A DNA stretch of 64,000 nt, from positions 109,683 through 173,682 of the forward strand of contig PLEX01000097.1 of the NCBI GenBank assembly GCA_003136575.1. Reading direction: 5' to 3'. The position numbers were made by a program, and so were the translations under genes. The stretch is from Bryobacterales bacterium (GTDB lineage Bacteria > Acidobacteriota > Terriglobia > Bryobacterales > Bryobacteraceae). The first letter of the stretch is position 1. Every line of letters starts with the position of its first letter. Under the pieces are notes generated by a model that saw nothing but the letters and a program-made list of their open reading frames with translations, was not told the DNA's origin and ran no database searches. This document shows, one piece after another, positions 34,743 to 42,780 of the stretch.

Positions 34743-36965
34743 TCAGTGGTGCTTGAGCTCTTCCTGGATATCGGCAACCGCCTCGTCGTGGCGTGCGGGG
34801 TTTTCCAGATCGCGCTTCAGCCGCTGCAACGCCACGCCTACCACATCGCGGTGATGCAGTTTAGCGTTAAACTCGTTCTGGGTCAGCCGGAGCCACATGC
34901 CATGCAAGCGATCCAGATCTTCCGGCCACAAGCGCGGCGGGTGCGGACCCAGATTGACGAACAGCGTCTTCGCGGCCGGGTCGATCACTTCTAACGAGAA
35001 CGGATGCCTCGGCTCTTCCAGCGCCTCCCACGCCAGGCCTATCCGCTGGGCCAGATCGGCCGCGTCCATTCTTAAGGATGCGCCCACTACGACTCGCGTA
35101 GCCTGAATTTTTGCAGCGGTCTGCACAATCGCCAGGAAGGGATCCCGGCTGGGGACCACCAGCAATTCGACGGTCTTGCCCTCCTTCTCGGCCAGGTTCA
35201 CGACGTTGGTGAACAACTCGCGTTCGTAATCCGTGAAGAGCTGGTCGTTGGCAAGATGATATTCGCTCGATTGCGTGGAGATCTGCCGAACCGTCATGAC
35301 CACGATGTCGTGCCGCCGCAGATTCGTCTTCTGAACCACTGTCCTCAGGTGCGCCAGGTTGTTCGCGTCCCGCACTGCGACAAGGATCGAACCTGGCCGG
35401 GCCTTCAGGCTTACGGTCGCCACTTCCGGCTGCAACTCCAGATTGAATTCTTCGAGGCCGTGTTTCACGCCCATCATCTTTTTGCGGTTGATATGCTCGG
35501 AAACCGTGAAGATGACGAACAGGACGACGGTAAAGATGATGCCGTAAATCGTCGCGTTCTTCTTCGAAAACAAGTTGGCGACGGCAGTCATTCCGAGCAG
35601 AAGGGTTGTCGCTCCGAGGCCGATCGGAATCTCGACTCCGCCGAGCCTGATATTCCACGGAAATTTATATTCCTGATCGTGCCGGTGATAGCGCAGAACC
35701 AGAACACCGAGGGCCTTCAGGAAGAAACTCCACACCACGCCGAAGGCATAAGCTTCGCCGAGCAGATAAACGTCGCCGCCGCTGAGGGCGATGGTGAGAA
35801 TCTGCAGTATCGCGATCAGGTTGATGATCCGAGAGGTCGTCCCGAACCTCTTGTGCGGCTTGCGGAACCAGTCGACCAGAACCCCGTCTTCGGCTACGCG
35901 ATTCATCACGCCGTTGGCGCCTATCATAGAGGTGTTGACCGCTCCGGAGAGAATGATCACACCTACGAACACGACGAAGCCCTGGAACACAAGCCGCAGA
36001 ATCTCGGGGCCGGCCAGATACATGGCAAGGCCACCCAGCAGGTTATCGACATACTGCGGACGAACCGCGTCGGGAATAATCATCGAGGCGAACACTGTGA
36101 TCACGCCCGTGCAGACCACCGAGTAAATGCAAACGATGTTGCCCGTGATGCGCAGATTCTTCAGCTTCGGATATGCGATTTCGCGGTAAACCTGCGCCAG
36201 CGTTTCAAAGCCGCTCATGGAGAGAAGCGAGTGTCCGAAGGCAATGATAATGGCAACGAACGAGATGGCCGGGAAAATCGTGCCCTTGAACCAACCGAGC
36301 GACTCATCGGTGAAGTGCAGATTGTGCGGCAAAGGCGGGGGAGGAATTTGGGCCGGACCGTGCAGAATCAGCGTCAGCGGACACCAGATCACGAAGATGA
36401 CCACCATCACCGTGGTGATCTGCATGATCCGCAGCGCCTTGTGGCTCGACTCATGCATGCCCTTGATATTGAGCCACCAGAAATAGATCGTGACCAGGAC
36501 CGCAAACCCGGCCGAGAACGAGTTCGGCGAAACAGCCAGATTCAGATGCGCGAGTTTGGCAACCTGATTTGTCATTCCGGCGAGATATTGTCCGGCGCTG
36601 ACCACGCTGATGGGGCCGGTCAGAATATAGTCGAACAACAGCGAGGAAACGGATATGCGCGCGATGAACGGCCCCATCGCATCGCGCACTACCACGTACA
36701 CGCCGCCGCGCACGAACATGGAAGAACTCTCCATGTAGACCGATCGCACAGCGAAACTGAACAACATGACCGCCAGCACGAACCATGGCGCGCTTCTGCC
36801 CACCGCGTGCTCGGCGATGCCGCCCGCGTAAAAGGCCGACGACGCCAGATCGCTCAGTACGATGGATGCGGCGGCCCAGAAAGAAATGAACGACAGCGCT
36901 ACCGTCGTGGCTACTACGACTCTTGCGGTCTTGGCCGAGTCGGAGCGAGGTTCAGACTGTGTCAA
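34743..36965 (-). CDS. APC-family amino acid permease with C-terminal UspA-like cytoplasmic domain
   Basis: A 740-residue protein. Residues 15-490 hold about 12 membrane helices with the APC pattern: SFISFWAAASIVLSDL, GPISVVSAGQYLAG and SMSGFETLAQVYREI. Residues 510-740 are soluble, starting at a conserved RPGSILVAVRDANNLAHL strand and including ELLVVPSRDPFLAIVQTAAKI and RVVVGAS, which resembles a universal-stress-protein/Rossmann-like fold seen in long APC permeases. The substrate is unknown. ATG 36965 is the natural start. The gene is divergent from cca, 185 bases away. Confidence 0.83.
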   Translation of the reverse strand: MTQSEPRSDSAKTARVVVATTVALSFISFWAAASIVLSDLASSAFYAGGIAEHAVGRSAPWFVLAVMLFSFAVRSVYMESSSMFVRGGVYVVVRDAMGPFIARISVSSLLFDYILTGPISVVSAGQYLAGMTNQVAKLAHLNLAVSPNSFSAGFAVLVTIYFWWLNIKGMHESSHKALRIMQITTVMVVIFVIWCPLTLILHGPAQIPPPPLPHNLHFTDESLGWFKGTIFPAISFVAIIIAFGHSLLSMSGFETLAQVYREIAYPKLKNLRITGNIVCIYSVVCTGVITVFASMIIPDAVRPQYVDNLLGGLAMYLAGPEILRLVFQGFVVFVGVIILSGAVNTSMIGANGVMNRVAEDGVLVDWFRKPHKRFGTTSRIINLIAILQILTIALSGGDVYLLGEAYAFGVVWSFFLKALGVLVLRYHRHDQEYKFPWNIRLGGVEIPIGLGATTLLLGMTAVANLFSKKNATIYGIIFTVVLFVIFTVSEHINRKKMMGVKHGLEEFNLELQPEVATVSLKARPGSILVAVRDANNLAHLRTVVQKTNLRRHDIVVMTVRQISTQSSEYHLANDQLFTDYERELFTNVVNLAEKEGKTVELLVVPSRDPFLAIVQTAAKIQATRVVVGASLRMDAADLAQRIGLAWEALEEPRHPFSLEVIDPAAKTLFVNLGPHPPRLWPEDLDRLHGMWLRLTQNEFNAKLHHRDVVGVALQRLKRDLENPARHDEAVADIQEELKHH

Positions 36966-37150
36966 ACGAAGGTCTCCTGTTTCCTGTTCCCGTTGTGGTC
37001 ACAACTTTCAATGGCTCCTGCGGGGTTAGCTGACGGGCGGGAGCTTGAAAGAACTCCGTCCAGACATGGGACTTAGCCCCGTAAACTGCTCGGGTCCCCC
37101 ACTCAGATCGTGAAGAGGGTCACGACCGATTCGGATTCTTTGAGATTAGC

Positions 37151-38470
37151 ATGGGAAGTGTGCGGATCGTGACAAACGAGATTTTGGCGAGGTCGGTTAT
37201 CGGAAGGCTGAGACAGCACGGCCACACCGCCTGGCTGGTGGGTGGATGCGTGCGGGATCTGCTGCTCGGGCGAACTCCGAAAGACTTCGACGTTACAACT
37301 GCCGCGCCGCCGGATGAGTTGCTGCGGCTGTTTCCAAAAGCCGGCGTGGTTGGCGCGCATTTCGGCGTCGTATTGGTGCATGACAACGGCGCCGACGTCG
37401 AAGTCGCTACATATCGAAGCGACCTTGATTACAACGACGGCAGGCACCCCTCCGCCGTCCACTTCGAAACCGATCCCGAACAGGACGTGCTCCGGCGCGA
37501 CTTCACGATCAACGCGCTGTTGCTCGATCCGTTTAGCGGAGAAGTGGTTGACTACGTGGATGGCAGGGCAGATCTGAAGGCTGGTATCGTCCGCGCCATC
37601 GGCGACCCTGTCCGAAGGTTCCGGGAAGATCATCTGCGGCTATTGCGCGCGGTTCGATTTGCCGCGCGGCTCAACTTCACGATCGATCCCGCGACGTTCG
37701 CAGCCATGCGCCAACTCGCGCCGTCGATTCACACAATCTCGGTAGAGCGGGTGAGCGCCGAACTGGCCCGCATACTCACCGAGGGCGGCGCCCGGCGGGG
37801 CTTTGAACTGCTGGACGCATCGGGACTGCTTCATGAAATTCTGCCCGAAATCGAGGCGATGAAACGGGTGGAACAGCCGCCGGAGTTCCATCCCGAAGGC
37901 GACGTGTGGACGCACACGCTCATCATGCTCGATGGCCTGCGGGAGCCTTCGCTGGAGCTCGCTCTCGGCGTGCTGCTTCACGACGTCGGCAAGCCTGCTA
38001 CGTTCCGGGTTGCCGATCGCATTCGATTCGACGGCCACGTCGAAAAGGGCGTGGAGATCGCGCGTCAATTGCTGAATCGCCTCCGTTTTCCGGGGGCAGT
38101 GATCGAGCAGGTGGAGGCGCTGATCGCCAACCACATGCGATTCAAAGATCTGCCGAACATGCGCGAGAGCAAAGTCAAACGCTTCCTCCGCATGGCCCGT
38201 TTCGAGGAGCATCTGGAACTGCATCGGCAAGACTGTCTGTCCAGCCACGGGAACCTGGCCAACTACGAATTCGCGCAGCGGAAATTGCGCGAAGTGCCGC
38301 CCGACGAATTGCGCCCCACGCCGCTGGTGACGGGACACGACCTGATCGCGGCCGGCTGCAGGCCCGGCCCCGCGTTCGCCGCCGCGCTGCGCGAGGCCGA
38401 AGACGCTCAGCTGGAAGGGCGCGTGACGACGAAAGAGGAAGCGCTGAAGGTCGCTCTGGAGAAAATCTAG
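37151..38470 (+). CDS. cca: CCA tRNA nucleotidyltransferase/poly(A) polymerase family protein
   Basis: This 439-residue class II nucleotidyltransferase has WLVGGCVRDLLLGR, KDFDV (catalytic carboxylates) and RRDFTINALLLDP in the head domain. The neck RFREDHLRLLRAVRFAARL follows, then an HD domain with LGVLLHDVGKPATF. It either adds or repairs the CCA end of tRNAs or tails RNA. Bacteria with split A- and CC-adding enzymes use the same fold, so which nucleotides are added cannot be told. The gene appears monocistronic; its end overlaps the convergent cupin gene by four bases. Confidence 0.9.
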   Translation: MGSVRIVTNEILARSVIGRLRQHGHTAWLVGGCVRDLLLGRTPKDFDVTTAAPPDELLRLFPKAGVVGAHFGVVLVHDNGADVEVATYRSDLDYNDGRHPSAVHFETDPEQDVLRRDFTINALLLDPFSGEVVDYVDGRADLKAGIVRAIGDPVRRFREDHLRLLRAVRFAARLNFTIDPATFAAMRQLAPSIHTISVERVSAELARILTEGGARRGFELLDASGLLHEILPEIEAMKRVEQPPEFHPEGDVWTHTLIMLDGLREPSLELALGVLLHDVGKPATFRVADRIRFDGHVEKGVEIARQLLNRLRFPGAVIEQVEALIANHMRFKDLPNMRESKVKRFLRMARFEEHLELHRQDCLSSHGNLANYEFAQRKLREVPPDELRPTPLVTGHDLIAAGCRPGPAFAAALREAEDAQLEGRVTTKEEALKVALEKI

Positions 38471-38946
38471 TCGACCACTTTGGCCACGAAGTAGGTGACA
38501 GTTTTGCCGGGCGCGAGTTTCATCTGGTGCGGAACTTTCGCCGGAATATGCAGCACATCGCCCGGCCCGAGAAGCGCTTCGTTTCCACCTTTGATTGAAA
38601 AGCCGCGAATTTCGCCGGGCGCGGTCGTTTTTCCGTCAACGACTTCGCCGCCGTAGACGACGGTCACCGCGCCGGATTCGATCATGATGATGTCGGCCTG
38701 TTTTTCATGCCATTCGGCCTGGCCCGAGCCTTCGCGGTGGGCCAGCGAGAAGGTGCGGTTGCCGACCGTACCCAGCGGCTCGCTCGCGACTTTGTTCGCG
38801 TCGAGTTTCGTGGCGAGTTGCTTCGCCGTGGCGTCAAGATCGGTGGCCTTCCAGATGTGAAAGCCGGCCGGATCTCCTGCGGGGAGGGCCGCCGACGAAA
38901 GGAGTAGCAATGCCGCGATGTTTCTGAATGAGAGGGCGTTTGTCAT
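38467..38946 (-). CDS. Exported cupin-domain protein
   Basis: A 159-residue protein with a signal peptide (residues 1-23, ending ALPAG). The cupin barrel shows EWHEKQADIIMIESGAVTVVYGG, followed by LLGPGDVLHIPAKVPHQMKLAPG: the two His-containing motifs of metal-binding cupins, of which the first has EWHEKQAD in place of GxxxxxHxH. Periplasmic location is predicted. Such proteins may be small-molecule isomerases or binding proteins; no substrate is evident. Confidence 0.8.
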   Translation of the reverse strand: MTNALSFRNIAALLLLSSAALPAGDPAGFHIWKATDLDATAKQLATKLDANKVASEPLGTVGNRTFSLAHREGSGQAEWHEKQADIIMIESGAVTVVYGGEVVDGKTTAPGEIRGFSIKGGNEALLGPGDVLHIPAKVPHQMKLAPGKTVTYFVAKVVD

Positions 38947-39086
38947 AGACCGTTACCGCCCATCAGCTTATCGCAGGTGCATGCGCCCGTCAGGCGCCAT
39001 TCGCGGCGGCACAGGTCGGGGTGGTTAACATTTTGGGGATTGAGCAGAGTGAGTCCGCAGCCAGCCCACTGGCCAGCACATCAGCA

Positions 39087-39125
39087 CGCGGACGGGGGCG
39101 TCCGCGGCGGTTCGGGGGAACCGCC
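39087..39125. repeat. Two adjoining perfect 20-nt hairpins with GGGG loops
   Basis: CGCGGACG-GGGG-CGTCCGCG (39087-39106) is followed without a gap by GGCGGTTC-GGGG-GAACCGCC (39106-39125, sharing one G). Each has an 8-bp perfect stem and a four-G loop. They lie 48 bases before the VTT-protein start, and neither is followed by a T run, so simple termination is unlikely. Confidence 0.8.
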
Positions 39126-39173
39126 CCACCAACCGGAGCGACCAGGCGGAGGCACCGGCGGTAACATCGTTAA

Positions 39174-39764
39174 TTGCTCGCACATCTGACCCAGACACTG
39201 ATCGCGTGGGGTCCTCTGGGAATCCTGCTGCTGGCCATTCTGGATTCCAGCGGCGTCCCGGTCGCGGGCGTTTTCGACGCCCTCCTTATTTTTATTTCCG
39301 TTCAACGGCCATCCGTCGCATGGTGGTGCGCCGGGCTGGCGGTGATCGGGTCGACCGTCGGCAACGTCATCCTGTTTACGCTCAGCCGGCGCGGAGGACA
39401 GCAATTCCTTGCGAAGTCCGCACCCGCCGGCCGGGCCGCGCGGTTTCGAGCCTGGTTTCTCCGCTATGGACTGCTGACGGTCTTCGTCCCCGCTCTGATT
39501 CCGATCCCGATGCCGATGAAGCTGTTCGTCATCACGGCAGGTGTCCTCGCGACGCCGATGGGCGAATTTGTCGGCGTCATATTGCTGGCTCGCGTCCTAC
39601 GTTACTTCGGCGAAGCCTGGCTGGGTGTGACGCTGGGCCGCGATTCCGCTACGTTTCTGAAGACGCACGTCTGGCAATTTACGGGGTCGGCGGTAGCGCT
39701 GTTCGCCGTGCTCTATGGGTTGATGGTCTTGCGCCAGCGCGCCGTGAACCAGGGCAAGATCTGA
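39174..39764 (+). CDS. DedA/VTT-domain (SNARE-associated) membrane protein
   Basis: This 196-residue polytopic inner-membrane protein has LDSSGVPVAGVFDALLIF near the N-terminus and RYGLLTVFVPALIPIPMPMKLFVITAGVL in the centre (split here by the usual Pro-rich re-entrant segment). It belongs to the DedA/VTT group, thought to flip lipids or support envelope homeostasis. The TTG start at 39174 gives the normal N-terminus; no ATG is available. No ribosome-binding site stands out. Confidence 0.8.
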   Translation: MLAHLTQTLIAWGPLGILLLAILDSSGVPVAGVFDALLIFISVQRPSVAWWCAGLAVIGSTVGNVILFTLSRRGGQQFLAKSAPAGRAARFRAWFLRYGLLTVFVPALIPIPMPMKLFVITAGVLATPMGEFVGVILLARVLRYFGEAWLGVTLGRDSATFLKTHVWQFTGSAVALFAVLYGLMVLRQRAVNQGKI

Positions 39765-39767
39765 CGG

Positions 39768-39825
39768 TTACCGCTTTCCGGGCGGGCCTACGGTTTTCAC
39801 GTCGGCTGCTTCCGCTGTCCGGCCG
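39768..39825 (-). pseudogene. Detached 3' end of a TPR-protein gene
   Basis: Read leftward, TAEAADVKTVGPPGKR and a stop match the tail VAEAADVKTVTPAGKR of the TPR gene that ends at 41356. The two are in the same orientation about 1.6 kb apart. Nothing further upstream of the TPR gene is duplicated here. This looks like one arm of a duplication or recombination that placed the quinone oxidoreductase between two copies. Confidence 0.6.
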
Positions 39826-40013
39826 CAAGCATTGTACGAGTGGCCGATCCGACCGAAGCAGGCAGCCGCCCACCTCCACGGCTTGGGCGTAATACGTCCA
39901 AGCCAATGGCAAATGCGTTGCGCAAATAGTCCTTTGCGTCCCGCTTCGAACTTGCCGAAAAACCGGCTTTTCGGGAATGGGTGGCTGATCTCTCCGAGTC
40001 CTTTTTCTACCGT

Positions 40014-40140
40014 CCACTCCTGAGCGAGCGCTTCGGCGAACCTGCCGAGATCGCGGGCACGGTCGTCTTTTTGGCGTCGCGTGAATCGGCTTTCACAGTT
40101 GGCATCGAACTCATTATCGATAGAGGCCTGAGTCGCCGGC
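40014..40140 (+). pseudogene. C-terminal remnant of a short-chain dehydrogenase/reductase
   Basis: LLSERFGEPAEIAGTVVFLASRESAFTVGIELIIDRGLS is the end of a classical SDR (GEPxEIA..V.FLAS...FxTG.E..vDGG), here with the final GG changed. Only about 40 residues survive. The frame is open into the downstream quinone oxidoreductase, which has its own start. The string is listed in pieces: RFGEPAEIAGTVVFLAS, then TVGIELIIDRG. Confidence 0.65.
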
Positions 40141-40178
40141 GGATCGTCGGGCATCTTCGAGCTGGGAAGGAATTAGCC

Positions 40179-41123
40179 GTGAAAGCAGCCAGAATTCATA
40201 GCTTTGGGCCGCCGGACGTCGTAGTGGTCGAGGAAGTGCCGATGCCGTCGCCGGGCCTCGGCGAAGTTCTGGTGCGCGTGATCGCCGCGGGCGTCGCTCC
40301 GTGGGACGCGATCATCCGTGAGGGCAAGAGCAAGGTCAGCCCGCAACCTCCGCTCACGCTCGGTTCGGACTTATCCGGTGTGGTCGAGAAGGTCGGCCCT
40401 GGCGTTACGGACCTCGCGCCGGCCGACGAAGTTTATGGCGTTACCAACCCACAGTTCTGTGGCGCCCAGGCCGAATTCGCCGTGGCGACGGCCGGAATGG
40501 TCGCCCGCAAACCGCAATCCCTGAATTACCTGGAAGCAGCATCGGCTCCCGTCATTGCGGTGACCGCGTGGCAAATGCTTTTCCAGTATGCACAGGCGAT
40601 GCGCGGACAAACGGTAATGGTCGTCGGAGCCGCCGGGAACGTCGGGGCCTACGCCGTACAAATGGCCGTAGGCGCCTCGATCCACGTCGTTGCCATTGCT
40701 CGCCCCAACGACCGGGAGCTGCTTCGTTCATTCGGCGTGAACTCCAGCATCGACTCGAGCCAACCCGCATTCGAACAGGACCTCCCGCAGGTTGATGCCA
40801 TCCTCGACACGGTCGGCGGCAGTGTGTTGCAGCGCTGCGTCGCTCGGTTGAAACCCGGAGGCAAGCTCGTCACCTCGGTTTCCGCACAGCCGCTGCCGCC
40901 GGGGGCCGTTTTCTTCTACGCCGAGGTGACCACCGCGCGCCTGCAGACGCTCACAACTTTGTTTGACGCTGGCAGAATCACGGCGCGTGTGGGCTCAATC
41001 CTGCCGCTTCCCGAGGCGCGCCAGGCGCAGGCCATGCTGGCGGGCGCACCCCACAAGTCCGGCAAGATCGTCCTCCAGGTCGGGCACACGCAGCAGAATC
41101 GATCTGCCCAGCAAAGTTTGTAG
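40179..41123 (+). CDS. Zinc-independent MDR-family NADPH:quinone oxidoreductase
   Basis: A 314-residue reductase: MKAARIHSFGPPDVVVVEEV, GVAPWDAIIREG, LGSDLSGVVEKVGPGV in the catalytic domain and the nucleotide-binding motif VVGAAGNVGAYAVQMA, followed by GGKLVTSVS. The zinc ligands of alcohol dehydrogenases are missing. It probably reduces quinones or enones with NADPH in the cytoplasm. The GTG at 40179 is chosen because GGAAGG lies eight bases upstream and the protein then starts at the family N-terminus. The frame is open further upstream through the SDR remnant. Confidence 0.87.
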   Translation: MKAARIHSFGPPDVVVVEEVPMPSPGLGEVLVRVIAAGVAPWDAIIREGKSKVSPQPPLTLGSDLSGVVEKVGPGVTDLAPADEVYGVTNPQFCGAQAEFAVATAGMVARKPQSLNYLEAASAPVIAVTAWQMLFQYAQAMRGQTVMVVGAAGNVGAYAVQMAVGASIHVVAIARPNDRELLRSFGVNSSIDSSQPAFEQDLPQVDAILDTVGGSVLQRCVARLKPGGKLVTSVSAQPLPPGAVFFYAEVTTARLQTLTTLFDAGRITARVGSILPLPEARQAQAMLAGAPHKSGKIVLQVGHTQQNRSAQQSL

Positions 41124-41170
41124 CCCCCCTAAAACGGGGTTTTGGCAACTTCGGATCGGATGCCCCTTCT

Positions 41171-41198
41171 TGTCTCGAAAAGGGCCCTTTGTGAGACA
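41171..41198. repeat. 28-nt near-perfect palindrome downstream of the oxidoreductase
   Basis: TGTCTC-ga-AAAGGGCCCTTT-gt-GAGACA is symmetric except for the two dinucleotides. It lies 48 bases after the stop codon, between the oxidoreductase and the convergent TPR gene. No T run follows on either strand, so its role as a terminator is doubtful. Confidence 0.6.
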
Positions 41199-41355
41199 GG
41201 ACCTGCGATGCTTCAAACCCAAGGCCTCGTTCGTCTCAACAAATAGCGCGCTGTGTTCGCGACGTTCGTCAAGTACAACGTGATGATGCCGGAATTCGGC
41301 GGAGATCCCCGGCAACGAAGAGGCTGTTGCGGCGATCAGGGCAAGACCTGAATAT

Positions 41356-42730
41356 TTACCTTTTTCCGGCTGGCGTCACGGTTTTCACGTCCGCCGCTTC
41401 CGCGACAGGCGGCTTTTGCGCGGCCTGCTTGTCCCTCAACTATTTCGCGTGCGCTTCCATCTTTCTCGCGTCCGCCAGCCGGCCCGCGGCGTGCAACATC
41501 ACAGCATACTCGTCCAGCGTCTCGACGATTTCCTGGTGATCGCCGCCGAGTCCCTTTTCGCCCAGCAGAATCGCGCGCTGAAAGTAGTCGTCTGCGCGCT
41601 TCCAGTCCTTTTGGGCCTCGTACAGTAACGCCAGGTTCGACAGGCTCTCGATGTCGCGGGTCTCGCGAATCGTCAGCCCTTTGCGGAAGAATGGCTCCGC
41701 CTCGTCGTACCGTTTCTGAGCGGCATAGAGCGAACCCAGATTGTCTAGCGCCTGCGCAACGAGAGGACTTGTCGGACCCTGGGTTGCCGTCCATAATCTG
41801 CAACGAACGCTGGAAAAGTGGCTCGGCTTCGATGTACTTGCTGTCGAAGAAATATGCCATCGCGAGATTCTCCAGCGCGGGAGCGACATCGGAGTGTCGC
41901 GCGCCCAGAACTTTTTCGCGAATGGCAAGCGACCGCTGAAACGCCGGCTCGGCGTCACTGTACATCTTTTGAGAACTGAAGAGCCTGCCCAGACGATCGA
42001 GAATTCCCGTTAGTCCGTAGCTTTCCGGTCCCAGGCTCTTTTCCGAGATCGCCAGGGCCTTTTCGAAATCCGCCTGCGCATCCTTCGGCGATTCAGCTCG
42101 CTCCTCGAGTACCCCCAGATTGACCCAGCTGGTCGCGACCTCGATGCGGTCCGGCCCCAGATGGCTCACGCGCGTGTCGAGCGCATGCCGGTAGGCCGCC
42201 CGCGCGTCGTCGTTCCGCTTCAACTCCATGTACGCGCTACCCAGTTTGTCGTAATCGTCCGAGACCCGGGGATCGTCTTCGCCAAGCTCCCTGTCGATCG
42301 AGAGAGCTCGTTCGAGAACCGGAACCGCGAGGATCGTTTGGCCGGCGGCCCTGTATGCGCCCGCGAGCCGCGCCAGATGAGGCGAAAGATCCGGAATGAC
42401 GCCGTTCGCGGCATTGGAACCCGTTCGTTGCAGTTGTTGGATCCGAGTTTCAAGCGTTTGGACCGCATTGGAGGCCATCGCGATGGCTTCATCGTGCCGG
42501 TTCATGAGGAGATCCAGATCGCACAACGCCGAATAGGCTTCAACGACGCGCATGGGTGAACGGTTCGGATCGGCTGCGGCATCCCCAAGCGCGAGGCGGA
42601 GCTGGTCGCCCGCTTCCGCGTATCTGCTCTGACGAAGCGCGGCTTGCCCCGCGTTGAGGTGGGTATCAAAGGCCGATGGCGATTGCCCAGGGAGCACAAC
42701 GGCGGCGACAATTCCGATTATGAGACGCAT
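41356..42730 (-). pseudogene. Exported tetratricopeptide-repeat protein, frameshifted and with an in-frame stop
   Basis: The protein begins with a signal peptide (MRLIIGIVAAVVLPGQ) and repeated TPR/kinesin-light-chain-like units such as YAEAGDQLRLALGDAA, DPRVSDDYDKLGSAYMELKR and HSDVAPALENLAMAYF. Near 41778 an extra G in GGG shifts the frame; the other frame continues PTSPLVAQALDNLGSLYAAQ to KMEAHAK. There a TAG replaces the expected Glu codon, and the same frame runs on LRDKQAAQKPPVAEAADV to a TAA at 41356. Two lesions make decay likely, although a protein ending at 41440 after frameshifting cannot be excluded. Confidence 0.72.
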
Positions 42731-42780
42731 GGATTTACCGGTATGACGCGTCGGCGCTCTCTTTTGTTCCGCGCTTCATA

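Noticed and set aside
35256-37076. 606-codon open frame on the plus strand
   Set aside because: Antisense of the APC permease; its Arg/His/Asp/Glu-rich translation mirrors membrane helices on the real strand.
41124-41150. Rho-independent terminator after the quinone oxidoreductase
   Set aside because: AAAAC-GGG-GTTTT is too short and weak, and the T run is part of the stem.
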